From Lottia gigantea (Eukaryota > Mollusca > Gastropoda > Lottiidae): 64,000 nt of DNA. This document shows, in pieces, positions 24,307 to 34,481 of this stretch (positions are counted from its first letter, which is position 1; each line of letters opens with the position of its first letter). The notes beneath the pieces are model-generated. The model was not told the DNA's origin. It searched no databases and saw only the letters and a program-made list of their open reading frames with translations. The position numbers were made by a program, and so were the translations under genes. The stretch lies in contig NW_008708846.1 in the NCBI RefSeq assembly GCF_000327385.1, positions 1,711,450 through 1,775,449 of the forward strand, read 5' to 3'.

Positions 24307-24676
24307 CATTGTCTACTGGGCTATAATAAATATATCCTGGGGTCAATAGTTCAGAGGGCATTATCTACTGGGCTATAATAAATGTATCCTGGGGTCAATA
24401 GTTCAGAGGGCATTATCTACTGGGCTATAATAAATATATCTTGGGGTTAATAGTTCAGAGGGCATTATCTACTGGGCTGTAATAAATATATCCTGGGGTC
24501 AATAGTTCAGAGGGCATTATCTACTGGGCTATAATAAATTTATCATGGGGTCAATAGTTCAGAGGGCATTATCTACTGGGCTATAATAAATATATCTTGG
24601 GGTTAATAGTTCAGAGGGCATTATCTACTGGGCTATAATAAATATAACTTGAAGTTAATAGTTCAGAGGGCATTAT
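24307..24676 (+). repeat. Minisatellite, 52-bp unit
   Basis: Seven near-identical copies of a 52-bp unit containing TCTACTGGGCTATAATAAAT and GGGGTCAATAGTTCAGAGGG. It lies just upstream of Penelope-like copy 3. Confidence 0.95.
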
Positions 24677-24872
24677 CTCCCACAGTATAACACAATTATG
24701 ATCGAGCAAAACAGAGTGATTATCATCACACAATAGAGAGAGACTGCTTCATGTATTAAAACAAATCACAAAATTTTACAAAATAAGAACCACAAATTGT
24801 GCAAGATTTCTGGCCTTGACCCTCTCTGAACACAAATACACGATTGGGTTATGGTTTTGATTAAAAAATTAG

Positions 24873-25431
24873 CAGCCTGTTTCTAATCATTTCAACCTCG
24901 ACGACCATTCAATAGACGATCTCACCCTAATCCCAATTGAGCGTATAGAAATTGACTTGCCCGAAGATGAAACTACCAAATTCCGTCAATCTAGGGAAGC
25001 CCATTGGATTGAGACATTGAATACAGCAAGACCTATAGGACTAAATATTCATCATAATGTAGGCATAGCACCCTTTGTTGTCCCGTTTAATACAACCAGC
25101 AATCGAGCAAGCAAGATAGTTTATGCCCACTATAAGAGCCTTCAAGAGAAATTCCCCCATATCTATAAGCAGAAAATGATAGTTGCATATTCAAAAAATA
25201 AGAACTTAAATGATAATATTGTTCATAGTAAACTAAAAACAATCAGTACAATCATAACAGATATAGTATACTTCTCTTTTATTTTCTCTACTTATTTTTT
25301 CTAATTTCAGATCAGAATAAGAACAGAAGAAAACCCAATATCAAGACCCTTAATCCTAATTTCTAAATAAAGTGTCTGCTCCACCCTAGGCCTGTACATT
25401 TGGGAGAATCAAACCCTCCCTTCCCCGAAAT
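24873..25431 (+). mobile_element. Penelope-like element, 5'-truncated copy 3
   Basis: It starts abruptly at CCTGTTTCTAATCATTTC, matching position 14428 of copy 1, and carries the last third of the GIY-YIG protein with EAHWIETL. It differs from copy 1 at only a few bases over roughly 380 nt, so both inserted recently. The frame runs past the copy-1 stop for 17 more codons because a short stretch before TTTTTTCTAATTTCAG differs. It ends with the common tail CCCTCCCTTCCCCGAAAT. Confidence 0.85.
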
Positions 25432-25439
25432 CAAAGCAT

Positions 25440-26159
25440 TGTATAAATGTAGGCCTAACATACGTAACGTTACACATTTTAGATTTTGCAGTAAATTAAT
25501 TTCTAAGTTTCCATGTGTGATGTTAGATTGTTTTAAGAATAGGAATGAATGTTAGATAGAGAAAATATCATTAGATTGCAGCACAAGATCTTAATTTGTC
25601 CATTCTGGAAAGAAATATTTTTTTTATGTTACTTAATATTTTAGGTAATAAAATTGAAAATTTTCACGATTTTCTTATATTTTTAGTTTTTTTTTTATTT
25701 ATCACAGATGTAACGATATATATATAGTTAAATCTTATCTATAATTTTTGTCAAGATATTCAATACAACTTTTCATGAGTTTGATTTCAAAAAATTAAAC
25801 TGACAGCATGATCGGAAGACTTGAGGAAAAATATGAATTTTCAACATTGTCAAAGAGGGCATCAGAAAAAAAATAAAACATGCATGTTTATCTTCAACAA
25901 AAACAACTCAAACACTTGAAAAAAATATTTTTGAAATATGGCAATTTTTTTTATTTCTGCATGGAATCGCTCTTTGGATCTTTTGGTCATTCCAATAAGT
26001 GTCTTAGCTTTCTTAATTTTTCCGGCAGATAGATGTGTGCCAAGATCTAACGATCCAAACCACAAAACCAAACCCGAAATTGAAAACAACATAATATTGG
26101 CAAAACATTGGTAGGTGCTAATGAACTTTAAGTATATCAATTTGAGGCGAGTAAGTATT
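25440..26159. other. AT-rich stretch, one unexplained minus-strand open frame
   Basis: A minus-strand frame at 26140-25862 encodes GSLDLGTHLSAGKIKKAKTL and ERFHAEIKKIA, with a hydrophobic part before it. It has the look of coding sequence, but I found no acceptor and donor in a usable phase and do not recognise it. Confidence 0.25.
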
Positions 26160-26410
26160 TCATAATGAAAAGTGGTATCAGGTGTCTAGAAGAGTAAGCA
26201 TACCTTGCCACACACCCGGCATTGTTGCTTAATATTACATACAAAATTGGAAGGTACCAAACGATGCGAGCCGCCAAACGATACATTGGTAGCAGAAAAT
26301 TAACTATTCATATGAGGATCTGTATCAATTAAAATTGAGCAAATATTTCATTTTGACAAGTGGTATCAGGTGTTTAGAAGAGTAAGCATACCCTGCTTGA
26401 AGCCACACCC
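26160..26410 (+). repeat. Two direct copies of a GTGGTATCAGGTGT repeat
   Basis: AAGTGGTATCAGGTGTCTAG then AAGAGTAAGCATACCTTGCC at 26169 recurs at 26359 with few changes, each followed by a CCACACCCG-type segment. Not recognised as a named family. Confidence 0.55.
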
Positions 26411-26801
26411 GTCATCAAGGTCGGTTTATTCACTGTTTTTTTTAAGGTTTTTTGGGGTTTCATCTTTCTCTGTTGGATTAAGTACAATCATATTAAAAAA
26501 AGATTCTATTTTCGTTCAGATTTTTTTAAACATATATTGTATCCATTGTAAGTTTTCTTCAGCAGTCCCGTTCTAATGACGATATTTTTAATCTGGAGTG
26601 TCATGTAAGACTTGTTTCCATTTGGCAGCCGATATCACTTTCGTTATTGTTATCGAAAAACGAGTCCTACTAAATCTAATCAAAATTAGATTACAATTTC
26701 GGATCTTTTTAGTTTTCTGATAGTCGTATTCTCCATGGTAATCTAACAAGTCCATACCAAAAGTCCGGCTCAAAGGAAGTGTTTTTAACCAATCAAAGCG
26801 T

Positions 26802-26929
26802 GTCATGTAGAACCCGTTTCTTGCAGGAATAAAGAATTGTGGGATATCGAAACTTCAAGTTAAGACCAACCTCATTGGGTTTCGCTTCCAACAATTCCTT
26901 AATTTATCAAGAAACGGGTTTTACATGAC
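26802..26929. mobile_element. Hairpin MITE, 39-bp arms
   Basis: GTCATGTAGAACCCGTTTCT at 26802 and AGAAACGGGTTTTACATGAC at the right end are inverted matches. The pairing extends through AAGAATTGT/ACAATTCCTT around a 50-base loop. GTGTCATGTAAGACTTGTTT at 26598 is a diverged further arm, so two related hairpins may be nested. Confidence 0.75.
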
Positions 26930-28372
26930 TTAAAAAGATACGAAAAGGTATCCGCCGTCCCTATAATACTTACTAACATTGCTGTTTCATAATTTTTACG
27001 CTTATTTTATTTTTTGCAGCTATTCTATACGTCTAGAAATGTACAACAGTTTAATGGAAGAATACATATTATTATGCTTTAAGTGTTTTATTCTAACTAT
27101 AGTCCATTATCGCTGTAAAGCCAAAAGTCACAAAAATGTAAATAAAATCTTTTTGTAAAGATAAGTTAATATAAAATACAAAAATACCGCCCCTCCCCCT
27201 CTTATAGATAGTCTACAAAACAACATAAAATAATATCAAAAGGCTATCAAAATAAAAAGCATGAGCGGGTCTGTTATATTTTCTTCCTTCTTTTTTGGCA
27301 CATCGCGATTCTACTTCTTATTATTTATTTGTTATACTCTTGTATACTTTTGTGGGTTTTTCAGAATAGATTTTTGATAATGAGTTAACAATACTAATTA
27401 AAATCAAATAAAAGCGGAAACCATTAATTAAATAACGGTACAGAACGAAGATTTTTTCTTTTCTTTCGAATCTGAAGAAAAAAAAATTAAGAAAATATTA
27501 CTTAATTATTAAAGAGATCGATCAAGGTAAAAAAATCGTCGTTTAAGTATCTGAGAGGTCCCACTCGTATACAATTACAATAATCGAAATGCCTTGATCA
27601 AATCTAATTGCTGATGTGGGTCTCAGACCGAGCAGAAGCCATACTAACAAAATTGCCAATGTTTCAGTACCACAAATAATCTGAGCACTGACTGAATTTA
27701 AAATTGATTTTAATGATTGACCAATTAGATGACTGGAACATTAAAATCGTCTTAAGTTAAGTTTTCAAGAATAAGGACCCTGTTATAGTCAATTAAGTTA
27801 ATGTACAATCGTCCTCAGGCTTTTGTTAAGATATCACTTGTAAAATTGTATATATATAAGCATAATGTAATGTATTAAAAATTATGATAATTGCTGTACA
27901 ATATTGACCAAATTCAAATTTTTTGGACGATTTGACACTGGACCAAAATACTCATGGCGTCATGTTATGCATATCCATGTTCTTAATGACCATAATGTTG
28001 CGTATATTTTAGATCTGACTAGTAAAAATGAATTATGAAATGAATAATGATAAACAAAATTAAACTGTCTAATTTGGGTTTTTTAAATGTAATCAACAGG
28101 GGGCTTTAGTTTAATTAGTCAGATTGAGAATGCAACAAGACACCTTTATCTAAATATATTAATTAATTAGACATAGTTCTTGCAGATCACTGAATTCTGA
28201 ATCAAATTAAACTCCGTGTTATTGTAGTCTTCAGTTTATTGCAAATTGCAAACAAAGGTAATGGCAATCTGAGTGTCATTATAGTGTTCTTTCTCAATCG
28301 ATAGACGAAATTGAAACATGTCTATATTACACATCTAATTAATCAAATTATTCAATAATCAATTATTCTTAC
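26930..28372. other. Intergenic or intronic, nothing recognised
   Basis: AT-rich sequence downstream of exon 2 of the Glu/Lys-rich gene. No next exon could be supported here on the minus strand. Confidence 0.4.
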
Positions 28373-29341
28373 CTTTTTTTGATTTTGATTTTGAGTCATC
28401 TTTTTTATTCTCAGCCGAGGTTTCAGCTTTAGTCGCTGGCGTCTCATTTGAAACAGTGGCCGGTTTTGCTGAGGTATCTGTATCTTTAGTAATAAAATGA
28501 TAAGCTTAGAATTAAAACTTTTAAAAAAGGTGAGGCGTTTAGTTTTAAGTATTTCACGCTCACAAAAACTGATAAAAAAAAACCCGGGTGATTCCTTTAC
28601 TTGTTTTCAACAGAAAGCATTAGTTTTATGAGTTACCGGTACCGGTAAAAGGAAAATGTGGCCCTTTTAATCCTTATTTTTCTTACCTTGTTTAGATTTT
28701 GTTTCATCTTTTTTATTTTCATCCGATGTTTCATTTTTAGTAACTGGTTTCTCATTTGAAATGGTTACCGGATTTGCCAGGGTATCTTCATCTTTGACTT
28801 TGGCTTCTTCCACAGAAGGTTTTGCATTATCTTGTGCCTCCGAAGTTTGTTGTGTTGATTCTTCTTGAGATTGAGGATCAGTTTTAGGAGCTTCGGCTTC
28901 TGTTATTGGAACTGTAGATGGATCCGGCAATTGTTCCTTCTGTGGCACTTGCTCCGGCTCGGTCTCTTTTTCGATTTTCGCCTCTTTATCATGTGTAGGC
29001 TCTGATGTCGCTTCATTGCCTTTATGACCAGAATCAGATTCTCCAGTTTTCTCGGATTCTCCAGTTTTCTCGGATTCTCCTGTTTTCTCGGATCCTCCTG
29101 TTTTCTCAGATTCTCCTGTTTTGTCGGATTCTCCTGTTTTCTCAGAATCTCCCGTTTTTTCGGATTCTCCCGTTTTCTCGGATTCTCCTGTTTTCTCGAA
29201 TTCTCCTGTTTTCTCAGATTCTCCTGTATTCTCGGATTCTACTGTTTTCTCGGATTCTCCAGTTATTGTGGTTTCCGGTTTCTCTACTGGTTCATTGGTT
29301 TGATCAGTATTTGCGACTGGCTGTTCATCCGACATCTTATT
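28373..29341 (-). CDS. Glu/Lys/Thr-rich repeat protein, 5' coding part with duplicated exon
   Basis: The ATG is at 29333-29335, six bases after a good 3' splice site (TTTTACAG), so a 5'-UTR exon lies upstream. Exon 1 (29341-28687) encodes 216 codons plus one base and ends CAAG|GTAAGA. Exon 2 (28483-28373, 111 nt, phase 1 on both sides) follows acceptor ACTAAAG and ends AAAAG|GTAAGA. The protein is hydrophilic, with no signal peptide or membrane segment. Residues about 26-100 are a hexapeptide array (GESEKT, with variants GDSEKT, GGSEKT, GEFEKT). The rest is rich in E, K, T, S and P. The end of exon 1 (DEDTLANPVTISNEKPVTK and onward) is about two-thirds identical to exon 2 (DTDTSAKPATVSNETPATK and onward). 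Failure to splice exon 1 would add only GKKNKD and a stop. The following exons were not found. Not assigned to a family; an intrinsically disordered intracellular protein is the most that can be said. Confidence 0.72.
29033..29270 (-). repeat. Coding minisatellite, 18-bp unit (SEKTGE)
   Basis: About 13 copies of an 18-bp unit (plus strand TCTCCTGTTTTCTCGGAT) encode the SEKTGE hexapeptide in the Glu/Lys-rich gene. The unit length is a multiple of three, so copy-number change keeps the frame. Confidence 0.93.
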
Positions 29342-29737
29342 CTGTAAAATATATTAAGTATATAGTTCGGGTACAAAGATGTTGATACTGGAGAAATTTA
29401 AAGAGTTGATGAAGTCAAAGATGAAGAGCCGCGTATGCTATAGTATAAGAGATGGCGATGCTTGATGATAATGGCGATGATTATGACGTGATAGCAATTG
29501 TGTTTGTATCAAGTCATAGTGTTCATGGTGATAATAATGACGTTAAAAATCTTCAAAGGCCAAGTCAAGACTTTCCTGAAGATCAATCCAGAAAAAAATA
29601 ACAAAGGCCTACTTTGATTTTTTAAGCCCTATTTATCGTTGTTAGACTGTTGCAGAATCTATGTAATCTTTGTGTATGATTTGTAACAGTCAATAAAATT
29701 ATATAAGCAACTGTTTGATGGCATGATTAAAACTAAA

Positions 29738-30215
29738 AAGATAGCTAGCCAGGCAGCTGTCAGAAATGATACAATCTTTATTAACTAAATAACAAATTTT
29801 CTCATATCAAAAATCATCATAAGATTAATTAAACAAAATATTGTCAAATTCGATATCAGTCAGATACAAACTGTAACCTCTGTCGTGTCTACAAGGCAAA
29901 TTTGACGCGTTTTTACTAAGTCAAGGGCAATAACTCCAAAAACCGTCTGATTTAAATGATATTCGAACTTGACCGAGATTTCACCATCATATATATGCAT
30001 ACCTTGTTTCATCAAGATCGGATAAAAAATATGTAGCCTCCATCGTGTTTAACTAAATGTCAAGGGCAATAACTCCAAAACCATTCATTCGATTTTGATC
30101 ACTTTCGAACTTGACCTAGGTTTTATCAATATATACATGCATACCAAGTTTCATCAAGATCGGATAACAAATGTTGCCTCTAATGTCTTAACAAGCAATG
30201 TGGGCGGACGGACGA
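29738..30215 (-). repeat. GTCC-rich dispersed element, inverted copy with end B
   Basis: End B inverted (AGATAGCTAGCCAGGCAGCT then GTCAGAAATGATAC) opens the copy. Two body units with AGTCAAGGGCAATAACTCCA and ACCAAGTTTCATCAAGATCG follow. It stops inside the tract GGGCGGACGGACGAAGG without a full end A. Confidence 0.75.
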
Positions 30216-31040
30216 AGGTGTGGAATTCTCAGAGCGCCAGTGGGGTTCAGTCCCAAATGACACCTAAGTCCACCTTAACCTGTAAACTGTGATATGGAAT
30301 TTAGCGACTAAACGATAGTGCTGCTTATTTTGTTTTAGTGTTTCATGATCAACACAGTAGCTGTACAAATATTAATTTACATGAAATTCGAAATTTGAAC
30401 GGAATTATTACATACTTAGACATACTATTGATTATGGTATATTTCCTTGTTAATGTTTTTATTATATGATAAGAATGAAGTTTCTTTTCATGTACATACT
30501 TTTGGTAATTAGTCCTTATTGCTGCGTGTACCTTTTCAATCATATTATGTGTCAACAAATGCAAACTAAAGCAAACAGTCAAATAAAAAAAAATGTTCAA
30601 ATATCACTTTATATTATATGCGATACCACATGATACAGGGTTAAATTTCTGGAACAATAGCATTTATCTAATTGGTATCCTGATTTGTGATTTTTGAAGC
30701 AAGTCTGAGAAGAATCACAAGAAACATTTCCGGTTGATTCTTATAAAGTTGACGAAAGATGCCGGGTTTTCCTGCCTCAATTCGGGCATAAGGCGGTTTA
30801 AATGACCAAACTGAAATCTTCTGACTTCAACGTAAGTAAGTTGGTCACATGAAATTTTGGTCACCGGAAATATGGTCACAGTAATACGGGCACAAGGTAA
30901 TTCGGTCAACATTAATGAGGGCACAAACTGATGAATGGAAAATTGATCAACAATTTTTAAAGCAGATCGCACAGGAAAATCATGATCACCATAGGAACTT
31001 AGTGCAAGGTTGTAACTGTGACATAATCGTATTAATATAA
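30216..31040. other. No gene; weak GGTCAC-type short repeats
   Basis: 30840-30960 has loosely repeated TTTTGGTCAC / ATGGTCACAG / GGGCACAA motifs. The minus-strand open frame over it is composed of them and is not considered a gene. Confidence 0.4.
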
Positions 31041-31112
31041 TATAATGTAACTTGAACAATTTAACACTCTAATCTGAAAATTGTTCACCATTAAGTTCAC
31101 TGGTTTCACTGC
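31041..31112 (+). repeat. 72-bp direct repeat, left copy
   Basis: ATAATGTAACTTGAACAATT through GTTCACTGGTTTCACTG is repeated essentially without change at 31698-31769. The pair flanks about 585 bases with no coding frame. It could be the terminal repeats of a small non-coding element or a local duplication. Confidence 0.75.
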
Positions 31113-31697
31113 TGGTTTAAATGCTGGGGTCTGGAAAAATTCACAATATCAAGCCAAGTCAACGAAAAATCTTTTTCTAAAATCAACAGATTTTCAAATT
31201 ACAAAGCAGCATATGTTTTAAATGCTTTCCCCTTTTTCTCTTACATCTACCCTATGGAAGACCCTTCCCCGGGGATCTCCTTTTCCAGTCGCAAGATATT
31301 GCTTTTTTGTCATCACTTGCTATATTATAATAGTCCTAGAAAACCATGAATATGTAGTCTATGTTTTAAATGCAACGGTCAGGGAAAATTCACAAAATAA
31401 AGACAAATTAATTCAAAATCGAAAAACAGAAAATAGAAATTCATAGATAATATATATTTGTCAATAAATTAACATTTTATATCCATAAAAAGAAATTTCA
31501 TAGCAAATCTTCAATAAAAAATAAATGTAAATCAAATTTTATAACAAATAAATCGATGTGGTTTTTAAGCGTATGTTTTGGGGTACTCGCAACCTTAACA
31601 CAGTCTTTTTATAGTGAAAGAGATTAAGCCTATTTCTGTAGAAGACTAAACTTGTAAATATTAAACAATTGTTCGTGCGACCAGTTGGTTTGTCGCT

Positions 31698-31769
31698 ATA
31701 ATGTAACTTGAACAATTTAACACTCTAATCTGAAAATTGTTCACCATTAAGTTCACTGGTTTCACTGGT
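31698..31769 (+). repeat. 72-bp direct repeat, right copy
   Basis: Matches 31041-31112. Flanking bases differ on the outside, so the repeat boundary is sharp. Confidence 0.75.
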
Positions 31770-32311
31770 TTTACAGTTTGATTGATTGCTTCATATATTA
31801 AACTCAGTATAAAGTTTTAATTCTGATTGGATGAATATTCAAACAAACCAATCAGAAGTTCAGTATTTCAAATCAGAATCTACAATAATCGGACTCCGAT
31901 GAGCATCAAACAGGCTGTGTGAACACTAATCTCTTCAATACTAAGGTGAACACTTTTCACCTATTCTGTTGTTCAACAGATTCAAATCTTTTTCAGTTAA
32001 CTGCGCAGTTAGATCACACTGCTATTACGAAAAAAATTTAAAATATGGAACTTTTGGGGTAGGTTTTAATGATTGTATTTTATGAATTTGAATTCAGACC
32101 ATTATATTTTAATTTATGTAAATGTCTCTCAAGAAGCTGAGCATTACGTTTCGTTGTTAATGAACTTCAAGTATATCTGTACATCGGCCCCAATGACACG
32201 GAAGCCTTTAGTTTGGGGAGTAGATTTATATGATCTTGATCTACATTCCACATCAAAATTTCATATTTCTTTTATTGTGTATAATACTGCATGACGTTAA
32301 TGGTCATTATA

Positions 32312-32697
32312 AGCCCAGTTATTGTCTGAGCAAAGTAAAATGTTTTTTGAATTTTTCCTATTATTTTTAAGGGAATTGGAATATCAGCCTCAAAATATAA
32401 CTGATAGTCTTAGAATGTCTTTGCGTTGATGAAAATATAAGCATAAGCACACATTATGGCTTCAAAATTTGTTTTCACAGAGGATAATATTTTCAGTCAA
32501 AATTTGTGACTTCTTGGGGATGAAATTTTTAAAAGAGAAATGGGTTTCTTTTCAATGTACAAATTTCATTTTTATCATAACGCTAAGAAATTCCAAGACT
32601 AACGGAACTATTTTGAGACTGATATTCCAATTCTCTTCGAAAATATCTTAAAAATTCAAAAAACTTTTTACTTTGCTCAGACAATAGAAGCTGGGGA
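32312..32697. mobile_element. MITE with about 77-bp terminal inverted repeats
   Basis: ATTGTCTGAGCAAAGTAAAA (32321) through GGAATATCAGCCTCAAAATA pairs with the reverse complement ending CTTTGCTCAGACAAT at 32685. The arms are about 77 bases with few mismatches. Pairing continues weakly outward (CCCAGTT / CTGGG). Loop about 220 bases, no coding frame. Confidence 0.82.
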
Positions 32698-33409
32698 TTT
32701 GTATCTCAGATTTTTTTTCAAGTACAAAATCTAAATAATTTTTTTATGTCAACCCAAATGGAACAAAATAAAAAAAATATACGAAGAAGATAGAGTTTAT
32801 AATTCAAGAAAAATATCGAAGAAAACACAGAATATAAGACAACTACTACCCATAGGGGATTGTAAGTGTGCTCTTATTCTAAACATGTCAAAAATTCATT
32901 ATTAGTGATAGAAAACCACACCAACCACCCGAGATCAAATCACAATATTGAATGACCAATGTCTCGTACAAACAATCGCTAAAAGTGTACTTGCAAGAAA
33001 CATTATACGATAGAAAGTATCTAAATAACTGTTCATAATCATAAAATTATTTAAACGTCTAGAAATTGGTCATTGAACAAAAAAAAAATCATTTCATTTG
33101 ATTAGTCCAGTGGGTTGCAAAACTGTGAGACATATAACATTGTTGCAATGCATTTGCCCAAATGTTGACATATTTTATTCTGTTGCTTCTACTGTGTTAT
33201 AGTTGCGTGATTTAAAATTTGTTTGAAAAAGGGATATAGATTCTTAAAATATATCCATACACATACAAACAGGATAGTATATTCTTATTTCAGTGATCGT
33301 ATCCTGCGATATTAGTTAACTCGAAACAGACTTTAACTTGCCAACTTGTTCCTTAGAGATCCACAGAATAGAGAACTGTATTCAGGTAAGTGGTGAGATT
33401 CTTTCTTCA

Positions 33410-33780
33410 AAACTCAATACATTATTCAAACACAATACATCACACACACAAATCAATACATTATTCAAACACAATACATCATACACAAACTCAATACATT
33501 ATTCAAACACAATACATCATACACAAACTCAATACATTATTCAAACACAATACATCATACACAAACTCAATACATTATTCAAACACAATACATCACACAC
33601 AAACTCAATACATTATTCAAACACAATACATCACACACAAACTCAATACATTATTCAAACACAATACATCATACACAAACTCAATACATTATTTAAACAC
33701 AATACATCATACACAAACTCAATACATTATTCAAACACAATACATCACACACAAACTCAATACATTATTCAAACACAAAA
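33410..33780 (+). repeat. Minisatellite, 38-bp unit
   Basis: About nine to ten copies of a 38-bp unit (CAATACATTATTCAAACACA then ATACATCATACACAAACT). More diverged CAATACATTATAC-type sequence continues to about 33970. Unit length is not a multiple of three and the sequence lacks stops on the plus strand, so long open frames here are compositional, not genes. Confidence 0.93.
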
Positions 33781-34314
33781 CCATTATTTTATACGTATCC
33801 CAAACCCAATATCGTATACATGTACACATCTCAAACACAATGCGTAATTCAAAACAAAACACAATACATTATACATATCTCAAACACAATACGTAATTCA
33901 ATACAAAACACAATACATTATACATATCTCAAATACAATACAATTAGGCATATATTAAACCCAATGCAATATACATATTTGACTATATTAATAACAAAAT
34001 ATTCCCACTGTTCAGAACGTTTGTTTAAAGAAGTGTACATAGGTTCATTAATGATGGAAAGCTTTTCAGTTTAACACAACGTTTGGTTTTAGCTCTGCTA
34101 TCAATTGACCAGGATATTTTGTAGTTTCCAGTTTAAGTTGCCAAATGTGCTTCGGTGCTAGTTTAAAAATTACGATGTTTAAACGACTGCCTGTAGTTGT
34201 CAAATCTTGGTTTAAATGTGCTTTCAGTCAGTCCCTGATATGTTTTATGTTCATTGTGTCTGTGTTTGTGACTCCTGTCTTGTATATTATATCTCAATGT
34301 GTTATACATATTTC

Positions 34315-34481
34315 AGAATAAAGTCAGATATTATACTGAAAATGATAAGGATCTGAGAAATATGAAAACTGATGACAGAGTTATCGATTTCACGCAACAT
34401 CTCTTCTGGATATATACAATGGGTATTTGGACGATTTCTGTTGCATTGAATCATTGTAATTATGTTAAGATTTACAACTGA
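34315..34481 (+). CDS. Possible terminal exon of an unrecognised gene
   Basis: A plausible 3' splice site (ATACATATTTCAG, ending at 34314) is followed by an open frame beginning NKVRYYTENDKDLRNM and ending CNYVKIYN before TGA at 34479-34481. It includes a short aromatic hydrophobic stretch (HLFWIYTMGIWTISVAL) that could be a membrane segment. A consensus donor (CAG|GTAAGT) occurs at 33386 in a compatible phase, but the sequence before it has no start codon or acceptor I can support. I do not recognise the protein. It may be a chance open frame. Confidence 0.25.

Noticed and set aside
29005-29385. Plus-strand frames over the SEKTGE repeat
   Set aside because: Antisense shadows of the coding minisatellite in the Glu/Lys-rich gene.
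30715-31059. Minus-strand 114-codon frame
   Set aside because: Overlaps weak GGTCAC-type repeats and the 72-bp direct repeat; no homology and no splice sites.
33338-33896. Two overlapping plus-strand open frames of about 169 codons
   Set aside because: They are produced by the 38-bp minisatellite, which contains no stop codons; both frames translate the same repeat.
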